DNA of 64,000 nucleotides, taken from positions 558,001 to 622,000 of the forward strand of contig JBAMDO010000570.1 in NCBI GenBank assembly GCA_037074765.1, written 5' to 3'. The position numbers and the translations under genes were made by a program. This stretch comes from Mansonella perstans. Lineage: Eukaryota; Nematoda; Chromadorea; Rhabditida; Onchocercidae. Below are positions 1 to 11,480 of this stretch, one piece after another (position 1 is the stretch's first letter; every line of letters starts with the position of its first letter). The notes beneath the pieces are model-generated. The model made no database searches. It worked only from the letters and a program-made list of their open reading frames with translations, and was not told where the DNA came from.

Positions 1-2180
1 CTTCGCAACAAATTTTCATGCTGTAGTTTTTTCTATTTTGTTATATAGAACCAAAAATATATTTTATTTTTAAAAATCTTTATGTTTGAGATTCAAAGAA
101 TGTCAACAGTCCCTATAATATGTTTGAAGATATCGATTTATACCTTAATTAACTGGCTGATAATGCTAACATCAGAAATGTTCAATATTATCTCGATCAT
201 CATGAATTACATAGGAAGCGTTTTTTTCAATCAGTCGGATCAAAAATTTGATTAGTAAACAAACTTACCTAATGAAAATCCAATGATGTTACATAGCTCA
301 ATAATTGCGCATAAATTTATTTTTTTTCCATTTGCTGCTGTCCCCGATTGTCAATCACTTCAACTAATAAATTGAAGTCTTGATTCAGATTCCTCATTTC
401 AATGCATATTTGTGATGATTGATGTGCTTTTGAATATTTATTTTTTCTAATACGTCTGAATGCATTATCAGCTTAATTAATTAAGGTATAAATCGATATC
501 TTCAATGATATAATAATAGTCGTTTTCTACAAGAAACACTTAATTGTTTTTTGTTTTCTCGTTATTGCCTTGTTTTCCTTCCAATTTTGTTCTTTTATTA
601 AAAAAAAAAAAAGAAAAAAAACTGTTGATACAATTTGCAGTCAAAATTCCTCAGAATAACTTATTACTCATTGAAATTTCCGCAAAATGATAACGCATTT
701 GCTTAAAAAATATTTTTCGGGAAGTTCTTTTAGTATTTTTGGTTTGATTGCTTACCGATTTTCTTTCTTTGTTTTCCGTCTCTTAAATAATTTCATATCA
801 TTTGTTGCTTTTTGGTATTTGCTGAAGAATTTCAAAAACTAGTCGACAATTGATTGAAAATTTGCGTGGTTAATTAATGAATGAAATTAAGGAGTAGAAT
901 TCACGCTCTTATTTCAATACCTAAATTAATAATTTTTAATTTTGTATTGAATTTAATGTCAGCACTAGAAAGTTGTTAATAGAGCGGTAGCTTTGAAATA
1001 TTTAAAATACAAATTAGCCCAAATCAAAAATTGCACTACAATTTAAAAAATTAGTATTTTAATACAAAATATTATTCTTTACACAAAATTTTTCATCTTA
1101 ATTTTGGTTATACTTTGCTTAATTTATTGTTCTCATCAGTTATTTGGTCATAATTTTTTTTCAAATTTGAAATAAAAAGTTTGTACTTTCAATTTTTTAA
1201 AAATTTATTTTGTAACATTTCCATCTTTTTAACTAATTTATTTGTTTCGTTGTTAATTACTTGATTTTGTTTTAATTGTTTTTACGAGCAAATAATTGTT
1301 TTTCGATCAATTAATTAATAGTAAAGGCTCGAACAAGTGAATTAATCAGAAATCAACAACCAAATTTAGACATTTTTCATCTTTGATTATTCAACAATTT
1401 ATTCCATTATTACTGCCAAGGAATGAATGAATGGAATACTCAATATTTAATTTTTAACTAAACATCACGAAATAATTGCAGAAATAATAACACAAATCAT
1501 GATTACATTCTATAATCTTTCAATTAGATAGATGGCAGTTGCCGACAGTAGCAAATATTTGATACTATATTGATCGTTTGGTTTATTATTTACGTGGGTA
1601 CTGGATGGAAAACGAGCTATAAATTAATTGAAAAAATCAATTAGACCCTCTTTATCAGAAATATAACAATCGAACTCAAATAATTAATTACTTAATTGCA
1701 AAACCTAGTTGCAAGAAAGTTGTGAAACACACATACATGAAAAAAGTTAAATTTCAATATTGTTTTTTCAACATAAAAAACAGAAAAAAAGAAAAGTATT
1801 ATTTAGCATAAAAATTAATTTTTCAGTGAAATTGGAACTTTATGCTCAAATTCAAAGAAGTTTTTAAAGATTTAAAAAAAAAGGTTTCCAAAAAGGAATA
1901 ATAAACTAGAAAATATATATACACTTGAAAATTTAAAAAATTGCTTCAGTTTTTTCCAAATTTCTTATAATACCCGCACACTGACAAAAATTTACAGAAA
2001 AAAGAAAAGAAAAAATGGCAACAGAAAAATGACAACAGTATAGAAATTCTCGGTAAAAAAATCCGGAAGAATTATGGCATTCTCAAAAATTTTTTCTTCG
2101 CAGTTGCCTATCTTTAATCTTATTATTTTGGAATTAAATTCATTCGTACTCAGCTGAAACAAAAAAAGAATTGCAAGTAC
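1..2180. other. AT-rich sequence downstream of the LRR gene
   Basis: Apart from the inverted-end element at 115-515, I see no gene here. A donor-like acttac on the minus strand at about 265 with a short open stretch above it was noted, but it has no convincing acceptor. The 3' UTR and poly(A) site of the LRR gene should fall just below 2181, where AT-rich hexamers are too common to choose one. Confidence 0.5.
115..515. mobile_element. MITE-like element with about 52-bp inverted ends
   Basis: Positions 115-166 and 462-515 are inverted copies of each other. They include a perfect 26-bp core (gaagatatcgatttatacct and onward) and extend to the ctgataatgc/gcattatcag ends. About 295 bp of AT-rich sequence with no open frame lies between. 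The layout suits a short non-autonomous DNA transposon or a fold-back element. No target-site duplication was evident by eye. Confidence 0.5.
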
Positions 2181-2363
2181 TTAAATATTAGCTAGAATTT
2201 TCGGTGGCGGTGGTGGTGGCGGTATTTTTGCTGAATTTCCGGAAGCTGGTGATTCTGATGTTGGTGTCAACGGTTCGCTTAGTGATATTGGCGAATTACT
2301 GAGATGCTGTGATAGTGTTAATGCTATCTTTGATTGCGACTGTGTTACATTGGAATATTTTTT
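2181..2363 (-). CDS. Exon 4 of the LRR receptor gene: cytoplasmic tail and stop
   Basis: This terminal coding exon follows an aaatttcag acceptor. It encodes 60 residues starting KKYSNVTQSQSK, rich in Ser/Thr (LSNSPISLSEPLTPTSESP), with a PPPPPPP run, and ends KILANI then TAA. The proline run could bind SH3, WW or EVH1 modules. That is an inference from composition only. Confidence 0.85.
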   Translation of the reverse strand, partial: KKYSNVTQSQSKIALTLSQHLSNSPISLSEPLTPTSESPASGNSAKIPPPPPPPKILANI

Positions 2364-5300
2364 CTGAAATTTAACAAAAAAAATCATAATTGATAAAATT
2401 TGGAATTTAAAATGCATTTTATAACTTTCGAAAAATGAAAAAATTAAAAGTTTGAATTGGAAATGAGAAAAAACCTTTTGTCGTCGTTTTAATCGATTGT
2501 ATGCAAGTAGAATCAGGAAGGTAGTTGATAAGATAAAAATGATAAGAAGTACAAATAGAATTGCAATTTCGCAAAACTGAGATAAGCCGTAGCGAGCACC
2601 AAATAAAAATGTGCAATCAGCAGCATGATCAAGCCTGCAAAATGAAAAATATTTGAAAATTTTATTGAAAAAAGAAATTTTTAATGTAATTAAAACTTTA
2701 TGAATAAAAGAAAAGATGCAAAGAAAATTAATTTGAAATTAAATTCTTTTAACAGTCAAAATTTAAATAAAAATAAAAAAAAAGTTGAGTTAGAAAAAGA
2801 AAAAGATTATTCAAAAAATTTAAAAATTTTTTCAATAAAACAAATTATTTAGACAAAACTTAAGTTTTTTTCATTTGTACCTCCTAAGTGACCTCAGTTG
2901 TTTTATTTTTCCCTCCTAACTGACTTCTCACTTAATTGTTTCATCCATCCCGTTTTCATCCTAATTTTTATGAACTAACAAATTTGAAATATAGTGTAAA
3001 ATGTAAAACTGTTTTATAACCTAAATTTATATTATACCATGAAATTTGAAATTATGTTCTAAATTTTTTTCAATCATATCAATGATATTTATTTATGTTG
3101 TCAATTTATTTTTTTTAAAATAAAATTTTACTTGTATATGGGTAGTCCTTGAAGATATTCAGGTGTGACGCAATACGTATATTCATATTGTAGCTCACGT
3201 CGATATGCATAACGATCCAACATGTGATGTTTTAATTCATCCACGTAACACGTACAATCGAATGGATTATTACGAAAGTAAACCTTAAATTTAAAGAGAA
3301 GTAAGATAGAAAGTGAAAAATAAAAAAGGTTTAAAATTGTTCTTAATTATGAATTTGCAAAATCGAATGAGAGAGTTTTTTAACTTTAATTACAAACAAT
3401 AAAATTAATTATTTTCTAATTTTTAGGCTCTAACGAATTGTTCTCTTTTCTCTCTCATGCTTCCTCTCTCTCTCCCTCTGTGCTATTGGTATTTGCTCTT
3501 TTGATATTTTTCGTTTTAGCCAAATATAATTATTGCTTATTAATTAAAGCGTTTATTGATTACTATTATCATCGTTAATCATTATTAGTGGTAATTAGTA
3601 ATAATTAGTAGTTCGATAATTATTAAAAATGTACAGCTTTTTCTCTCTTTCTCACTTCCTCACAACATTTGTTCTTTTGATAATTTTCCATTTTGAATGT
3701 TATTAATCATTATTAATTAGTGTTTATTAGTAATTAGAATCGTTATTAGCAATGATTTATTTTTTGACAAACATTAAAAAGTAATTCGTTTGTGGATTTA
3801 CCTACTATTTAAATTATTTATTACTATGAATTAGCAAATGTAATAGTGTCTTTTGAATAGATATTTTCGTAAATTTGCTAAATACGGATGAATTTATTTT
3901 AAAATGATATGAAAGATCCCAAAGGGTCGAGATAAAACGAAAGAAAAAAAGAGAAAGAGATAGGAAGAGAGGGAAGAGGGAAAGACTGAAGGAAAAAATG
4001 ATACCGTTGTAAATACGAATTAAATTAAGTTTTTATTTGAATTTTATTATGCTAGATGGATTATTTGCAAAATTTTACAAAGGAATAAAGTTCTTACAAA
4101 TATTGTTTATAAATTCAAAAATTCATTTTTATTTGAATTTATCCCAGGAAAACATGAATGAAGGAGGAAAAGCTGTGTTAATTATTATTGTAATTGTAAG
4201 TATCGCTGGAATAATAACCATTTTTCAATTATTTCCATCTTTATTTTAACAAAATTTTGTTTAATTTTGTGACTAACAAGATATAGCAAAACTTTTCAAT
4301 GAGTTAAATATAAACTTGATATTATAAATAATTCAATGTATAGTAATGAGACTTCCAGCATCGATGTTTGATCATATTAATCATTATCATTTAATCTATT
4401 CAGTTATTTCATCAATTTAATTTCAATGTCAACAACTGCTTTCCAGTTAATAATAAATTTGAATTCACTATAGTTTTAAATGACAAATGGTTTCAACCAT
4501 TTCATTTTATGGATAGAAATTATAATTATATCATATCTACTTTTATTATTATTGTCAACCATAATGATAATCTTGTCGTCATTATCATTGCCATTTATAA
4601 AAAAATTTAAGAAAATAAATTAAAAAAAAATTAAAGATAAAAACAGTTATAGACGTGTTTTTTCTGGTTTCTTCTATTTGCTTTCTACTTTCATCGGGAT
4701 AGGAAAACAAAACTAATTTTTAAAAAAAGGTAACAGTAAGAAAGAAAAGGAAATTTGCTAAAAATAAAAAGCGAGGAAAATAGCGAAATGATATTATCCA
4801 TTCTGTAATTGAGAAAAAATTTAAATTGGAAATAAATTTTGCTTTTCTTTATTTTCGGAAATTTGCTTCTGCTTAAAATATTGCAAAATATTTTATTTTT
4901 TTTCGAAAAGCATCAAAACCTTCATTCAGTTACTTCAATTTAAATTTATTTTCGTTTTGCGAATTGTTGAAGAAACCGAAATGACGAAAAAAATTTTAAG
5001 AAGGAGAGAAAAAAAGACTATTTAAATTTCGAAATTTAAATTTAGCTTTTTACACTTGGCTTTTTTCCGGCTATGCTTCGGCCTTTCATCTATTTAATGT
5101 TCCCCATGAGGATCATTTGGCCATGCATCGTCCAACAGAAACATCTGCCAGTTTTACATTTTACATCATTTTTCGAAACTATTCTTCTGGGTCATTTTAC
5201 AAAAAAATTTGTTCTAGTCATTTTTTCCGCTTTATTCAAAATTTACTTCTCAAGAAAAATTTTGAACTGGTAATTTTTTGCAATTCTAATTTTTTCAAAA

Positions 5301-8300
5301 AAAATCATTTCAATAGTTTATTGATAAATATTTGCAGGAAATTATTTTTTTTTCATTAATTTCTTCCAGCTGATTAAATTTTGATCAGTCTATTTTGTAT
5401 CTTTCGGATCTACTTTTTTTTCAGTTACCTAGAAAAATATACTGATGAGTGATGGACAGGGCGAACTTACTTAATTGCCCATTCCTCTTTCGCCAGTGAA
5501 TAGTAAATAGAAAATATGTATATGTATATATATATATATAATTTCCATGGTGCACAAACATTTCTTCCGTTTGATTGAATTGGTGAACAACAAAATTGTA
5601 TAGTTATAATCTCATGAGCATATTCCGGTTCTCGGTACATATTATATATAATCAGGAAAATCCTTCTAACATTATCCATAATGTGACTAATATCCGGCTA
5701 TCATTAAAGAATGTACTCATTGGAATGTTGCTCTCTTTCGAAATTAACTTCCCAATCTCAACAATCAGGATCGGTACCTATTAAGTCTTGCAGAGATGAA
5801 TCACTGGAATTTGCCTCATTTCATTTCCAATTCGTTAGTAATTGTTAAACAGTTCCGAATTAATAGTTAATAATGACCGGATGCGAGAAAACAAGTAAGA
5901 AAAAAAGCAGGAAAAAGGATCAGATGAAATCTTGAGAAATGAATATAACTTTGATTAGGAAAGATTGCATAAAGCTAATAAAAGAGGAAAAAAGAGGAAA
6001 GAGTTTTGAAAAGCAAAAACCAAAATGAACAAGTTTCTGAGGACCCGGTATTGTCTAGACAGTACCATATAGTTCAGGTTCTGTTAATTAGCAAAAAAGT
6101 TATTAAGTTTTGCAATAGGACAGATTAAAATATTGATATTTGAAAAAGAAATTCTTTCATTGGAATAAAAGTAACTATAATTAATCTTATAATTATTTTT
6201 TGCATGGTTTAATTTTGAAATTCAAAAATAATTGTTATGATTTTTTTTTTTTTTAAGCTTTAAATCAATTTCACCAAGAGAAATGACATGGAATTAATCA
6301 AGTAAAATCATATCTATAGCAAACTTTAAAATAGTGAAAATAAAAAAGTGAGTCAAATTTTTTCTAAATTTATTTCTAAAATTCAAAAAATAAGCCAAGT
6401 CCAGGAATGGAAGTCCAAGAATGGTCATAAATTCAAGTGGCAAGGAGAAAAAGAAAATACATTTGGGAGAATTAATTCATGTGGAAATTATTATTATATT
6501 TATATTAATTGCAAATAATTTGATTTCATTAATTATCAAGAAATTTAATAATTAAATTCATGTATATCAACATTGAAATAGAAGAAATTCTAAATTGATC
6601 ATCCATTAATTTTACTCTTTCTCTGTTCAATCCTCATTTGTTATTTCAATGAAATTGTGCGAAAAAAAGCAAAAAAAACTTTTTTTAATGAATAATTTGG
6701 TTCTTAAATTCAATTGAACCAATTTAGATTCAGATTTAATGCTTAACAGATTTTCATTTAAAAAAATTGTTCTATTTCTTTTTTTTCTGTTTTATTTGGG
6801 CAGAAACTAATAAACAAAGAGATGGAAAAAGCGATTTCCTCGTATTGCAAAGTGAAACTAACGATTTAAAAAAAAAAAAGATCTCAGCGTTTTTCAAAAT
6901 TAGCTCAGTACTGAAAACAGCGGTCATGTGGTCACAAAGGCTTAAAAAATACGCTTAAAAAAAATTATAATCAATATGAGCTGATTGACTACTCCACATT
7001 TACTAGGGAATTCTTGTCCAAGGAAAATAAATGCAATCATTTATTTGATCCTGATGGATTTTCAATGAGTTACCATTTCGATGGTGATTGCACTCAGTGA
7101 AGAAATGAAAGTAAGTGATTGCTTTTATTTTACAAGGTTAAAAAAACTATTCAAAAATCCAGAATGATGAGGTTTTTTTATTATTTGAAGAGTTCTTAAG
7201 CATGAATGGTTTTTGCCAATTTGGGAAGAAAGTGACACTGCAAAGCGGAAAATCGAAACAATGACAATTGAATGGAACAATAGTTGAAAGAAGATGAAAA
7301 TTTGTAAAGCTAATCAAGTGTTCTTCATCGCTTTTGCTTGATATAAATTTCTTACAAATAATCGGAAAAGGAATTGCATATTGGGAACGGATTTGATAAA
7401 TTAAAACTTTGAAAACCCGAAAAAAAAGATGAAAGCAAAATTTTCAATTAAAAATTTAAAAAAATAATAAATAAATCCACTAAAGTGATGTCCTACTACA
7501 CATTTTCTTTAAATTATGCAAGCGAAGATGACCATTGTTATAAATTAATTTGTGACAACTCGAGAAAACAATCCGAAAAAAAATTTTAATTTCGAACATT
7601 AAAAAGTTTAATTATTACCTTTATTATTCTTGAAAAGCAATTTCAAGATTTAAAAATTTTGATTAGATTTCAAAGCAAGCAAAATTAATTATAAGTAAAT
7701 TTCATATCTAAAATTAATCACTAATAAATTATTTCAAATTTGAAGAAATAACAACCTCATTGATCTTGAAAATCAAACGTTAATTGATCAAACGTTAATC
7801 GAATCAAACGTTAATTGATTTTCAAGATCAATGAGGTTGTTATTTCTTCAAGTTCCATTTATTCACACTTTTGCTATGTTTGCTTAATAGTAAAATAAAA
7901 TTTCAAGTTCAAAGTATTCTAATTTTAAAACTTTTCATAGCAAGACTAATTTCTTGCCAGTATCCATTACGGCTATATAAAATTTACTACAGTAATATCT
8001 GTTACAGCAACGTAAGTAACAAATTGCACGCATAGTTGCAAAAGTCTTTTAAAATTATATTATATTAAATAATTGTTAAATTTTCTTTTTTTTAAATTTA
8101 GGTTGAAACAATTTAATTATACATAGTGTTAATTAGCATTTAACGGTTAATTTATGTTTCGGTTGAATTATTCTATATAAAAATTCCTAATGCAAAAATA
8201 AAAACCAATTGTATCATACGATGAAATTTCCATTAATCTTTAATTTTCTGAAATGTTCGTTAATACCCAAACAAACTGTTTGTTTAAAAGTTAACCAAAG

Positions 8301-11142
8301 CATTCGGTGCCGATGATGTTGTTATTACATTTTTCTTTCTTTGTTTAAATTTATATAATATAATTTGAAATATTTTAATGTGACACTCAATTTGAGTAAA
8401 CAATGCAAATGACTGATAATAAGTTGGACAGTCACGCAAATGCATTGAATTAAAAGTTGTTTGTAAATTAAAAAATGCAAATTAAAAAAAGACGAAAAAG
8501 ACATCCTCAATCAGAACAAAAAATGAAAAACTCATTACCACGGAGAATTTTCCTAATAATAGGATTTTTTGCCAGCAATAGCAATAGCTATTGAATATAT
8601 TGATTATTATAACGATGGTAGCAATTGTATTCCTTTATTATTATATAATAAGATATAATTATGATGGATTTATTTTCCCATTATGCAAACATATAATATT
8701 ATTAACCATTTTTACAGAATTGATGAATTAATAATAGATTAATTCAAAAGAAAGATTGAATTCAAATTTAAATGTCCTTGAAAATTTACAAAAAAAAAAA
8801 CAAAATTTTTACTAAACTCATTGAAATTAATATCTTTTCTTCGTTTCCTAAATCATTATCATTATAGTGAAGGTCGAAGCAATTGGCATTGAATTTCAAC
8901 ATTATTTTTATGCAAAATTTCACTTTAAAGAAGAAAAGAAATTTGATTAATATTTTTTTTAAAATCTAAAATTTGCATTTAAAATTTGTAACTAAGGTTT
9001 TAAGTTCATTAAAAAATAGTTTTGCATGTGTTTTTTTGCTGAAAAAAATATTATTTTAGTTTTATAACAAATTAAGTGAATTAGTGATTCAGTAAGATGT
9101 TCAATTGAAAGGCTTTGTTAATTTTGTCCTCAACAGCAGTAAAAAAATGACCTTCAAATTCAAGTGGAGTCTTACTGTTCAACAGCTTACAGGATTATCT
9201 ATAATTGACCTTGGTCCAGCAGGCGTTCATCTTACATTCATCACAGTCAGATTTCAGATTGGCAGCATTTAGAAATAGTAAACAACCATATCAAAATTGA
9301 CGGCAAATAAACAAACTTATTTAGACAATACTCAATCACAATACATAAATAAAACTTTCAAATCACTCGTGTATTTCATTTGGTTTATTTTTAAGAGAGA
9401 GAAATTTTAGTTGAAAAAAAGTAATTAAAAATAAATCGAAAAAACAAAAGAACTAAAATTGTCTGTAAGATTTCATTTGCAGTATTTCAATGCAAAATTA
9501 AATGAAACATTGATGATAATGCAAAATGTTTATTAGAAAGTCTAACTTTTTTTTTTCAGAAAAAACAAAAAGGAAATTGCGGGAAATTAATTCAAACTTA
9601 TAAATGAATATAAACGGGAAAAAAACTAACTTTGTCCAAATTATTGAAAAAATTCTGAATCATTGTCACTGGGAATGATGTAAAACGATTTGTCGAAATG
9701 TCTAAGATTCGAAGCATTGGTAAAATTTCCTGTGAGTGTTGCAGCAATGTTGAAAGTTGATTTCCGGATACGTTTAGCAATATTAGTTGGGTAAATTCAT
9801 TGGGTAACTGCTGCGGCAAATATTCAATAAAATTATATCCCAAATGAAGCATTTTGAGTTTTGTCATGTTAACTGTTAGGTGCTTTTCAATGCTGCTTAT
9901 GTGATTCTCGTTAAGATGTAAAATTTCCACCGTTTCACGTGCTATGCCAAGATTTTCCGATCGGAAATTTTGAAAGCTATTACGTGATAAATCCAGTTCA
10001 CGTAATGTCGTTCCGGTTTTCAATGAATGAAATGTGAGCGCGTTTGGATTTATACCAAGATGATTACCGGAAAGTAATAAGTGGCTAATATTCGTTTTAC
10101 TAAATATTTCCGATTCAATTTCGACAAGCTCATTATCGCTAAGGTCAAGCGTGATCAATGAGCCAAGATAGTTACGTATGGCATTTATTGGTACCTTACC
10201 AAGCATATTACCTGCAAGGCCAAGTTGTCGTAAGGAATGAAATTTATCCAGAGCTAAATCATTTACTGCTCCAATACTTAGGCCACATTCATTAAGCTCT
10301 AATCGTTCCAGTTGTGGAATATCGGCAAAAAGTATGTTAAAATGTTTTACCGGTATACGGTTACCATCCAAATGAAGTGATTTCAAATTTTTTAAATCAC
10401 GTAATAAATTTACCGTAACTTCGGTAATATTATTATGCGCTAGCGAGAGAATTTGCAAATTTTTGAGATATGTAAAAGCGCCTGTTGGTAAAACACTCAA
10501 TGAATTCCTTGCCAAATTAAGTTCTCTTATTGATGGTACACCGGCAAATATAGAAACTGGCAAATGTTGAATACGATTCCATCGAAGATCGAGTACTTCC
10601 AATGAGCGTAATTTTAAGGCACGACTTATTGCCGGAATAGCGCAATTGATAAGTCGTAAAACGCGTAAATGTCGCAGTTGATTTAAATTATCATCCCAGA
10701 GAAGATGATTTGGATGATCGAGTGGTGCTTCAACATCCAATACTGTTACCTCTCTGGGAATTTGTTTGAGAAGTTTCGAGAATGCTATTTGTTCTAGGTC
10801 ACCTTGATGGCAATATACGGAAATTTCCGCGGTAGTGCTACCAGTATCAGCAGTAGTAGTTGTTGTTGTACCATCATCCCGAAGAACATGCTCACATTCA
10901 CAAAAACTTGGACATTGTGAGTTTGAAATTCGAATACTGTCCACATCACGATGAGTCCGATGGTAGTCTTTGACCCTTGCAATATAATTCTTTCCCTGAT
11001 TTTCGATATCTTTTGCAGCATCTGATATAGCACTAGCATTAATAGCCTTAATTGCTGGCCAAAAATTGGCCACAATACAGAATACATTAATAAAAATAAT
11101 TGCAATTGACCGAACAGATGGAGAAAAAACGAATTGATTCAT
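2181..11142 (-). CDS. Transmembrane leucine-rich-repeat receptor-like protein (four coding exons)
   Basis: Joined coding exons on the minus strand are 11142-9631, 3283-3132, 2634-2475 and 2363-2181, giving 668 residues and a TAA stop. All three junctions have GT/AG ends with matching phases (0, 2, 0). Residues 1-33 form a signal peptide with a hydrophobic core at about 13-27. An N-terminal LRR cap has Cys77, Cys81, Cys83 and Cys111, interrupted by a Thr-rich insert (92-104). About 14 LRRs of the LxxLxLxxN type span residues 157-500. The C-terminal cap starts NPFDCTC (Cys514, Cys516) with Cys542 and Cys562. A membrane helix (about 579-600) is followed by NRLKRRQK and a 60-residue tail with seven consecutive prolines. 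Known eLRR-TM proteins of this layout act at the cell surface in adhesion, neurite or epithelial patterning. The ligand and the exact orthologue are not evident. The open frame extends 12 codons upstream to a TTG, so the ATG at 11142 is the likely start. I infer a type I membrane receptor or adhesion protein. Confidence 0.9.
2475..2634 (-). CDS. Exon 3 of the LRR receptor gene: transmembrane segment
   Basis: This 160-nt exon follows a ttttgcag acceptor. It reads LDHAADCTFLFGARYG, then a hydrophobic stretch of about 22 residues (AILFVLLIIFILSTTFLILL), then a basic stop-transfer NRLKRRQK. The cysteines DCTF and FCE complete the cap and the juxtamembrane region. The donor is gttttt after CAA AAG (phase 0). 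The donor is weak, but the downstream exon is in frame. Confidence 0.85.
3132..3283 (-). CDS. Exon 2 of the LRR receptor gene: LRR C-terminal cap
   Basis: This 152-nt exon reads VYFRNNPFDCTCYVDELK and onward and ends near GLPIYK. The NPFxCxC signature is the standard start of an LRRCT cap. The acceptor is aaatttaag and the donor is gtaaaa after two bases of a Lys codon (phase 2). The join with exon 1 gives an uninterrupted last LRR running into the cap, which supports the 6.35-kb intron between them. Confidence 0.88.
3284..9630 (-). other. Long intron 1 of the LRR gene
   Basis: This intron of about 6.35 kb separates the LRR array from its C-terminal cap. It is AT-rich and low in complexity. 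It contains a long perfect palindrome at 7740-7851 and short GC-richer islands near 5050-5150, 5470-5690 and 9140-9290. I see no supported nested gene in it. The islands are discussed under findings. Confidence 0.75.
7740..7851. repeat. Perfect 37-bp inverted repeat with short tandem copies in the loop
   Basis: Arms 7740-7776 and 7815-7851 are exact reverse complements (ttgaagaaataacaacctca and onward, ending with aaatcaa). The 38-nt loop and its borders hold three near-identical copies of tcaaacgttaat. This would form a very stable hairpin or cruciform in an otherwise diverged AT-rich intron, which suggests recent origin or gene-conversion upkeep. Confidence 0.9.
9631..11142 (-). CDS. Exon 1 of the LRR receptor gene: signal peptide, N-cap, LRRs
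   Basis: This exon has 504 codons and starts at the first in-frame ATG (MNQFVFSPSVRS). It carries the signal peptide, the CPSFCEC N-cap and all full LRRs, with N-glycosylation sequons such as NIT, NIS, NMT and NVS. It ends AAT AAT TTG GAC AAA followed by a gttagt donor, phase 0. The frame reads on into the intron for about 11 codons before a stop, which is why an uninterrupted open frame appears to end near 9598. The exon is clearly less AT-rich than its flanks. Confidence 0.92.
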
Positions 11143-11182
11143 ACGGAATATTCTTATCGTGCTATCAATTATCAACAATTAT

Positions 11183-11200
11183 TTCTGAAAAAAATTTATA
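11183..11200 (-). promoter_or_regulatory. Candidate trans-splice (spliced-leader) acceptor for the LRR gene
   Basis: On the minus strand a T-rich tract ends in ttttttcag, with the AG at 11186-11185. It lies 42 nt upstream of the ATG at 11142, and the sequence between has no other ATG. In nematodes such a site next to the start codon usually receives a spliced leader. A cis-spliced 5' UTR intron cannot be excluded. Confidence 0.45.
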
Positions 11201-11239
11201 AAATATCATTTCCTTCAAGTTATACAAATCTATTCGCTG

Positions 11240-11480
11240 AAAATGTTGAGTATTCCAGTCATTATAACTATAAATCGCCATAAATCCTTGAATCATCGTA
11301 ACTTACGATTCCATTATAATCATCACAAATCCTTGAACTATCGTACCATCATGATTCACGGTTCTCTCACAATCATCATGATTGATATCCCTAGTATAAT
11401 CATCATAAATTGTGATTCCCTCATAATCTTCATAAATTTCTGAGCCATAATTCACAATTCCAATATAATCATCATGATTT
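11240..11480. repeat. Degenerate tandem repeat upstream of the LRR gene
   Basis: A motif like gattcc...tataatcatcataaat recurs about five times with spacing of roughly 30-55 bp. The copies are imperfect. It lies just 5' of the LRR gene's first exon, so it may overlap promoter sequence. No function can be read from it. Confidence 0.5.

Noticed and set aside
240..350. Possible minus-strand exon ending at gtaagt near 265 (INLCAIIELCNIIGFSL)
   Set aside because: There is no convincing acceptor and no neighbouring exons. It also lies inside the inverted-end element.
5467..5790. Minus frame MDNVRRIFLIIYNMYREPEY with a gtaagt-like donor inside the LRR intron
   Set aside because: Its ending phase (2) does not fit the next LRR exon and it runs into a TA microsatellite. 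There is no acceptor of quality and no recognisable domain.
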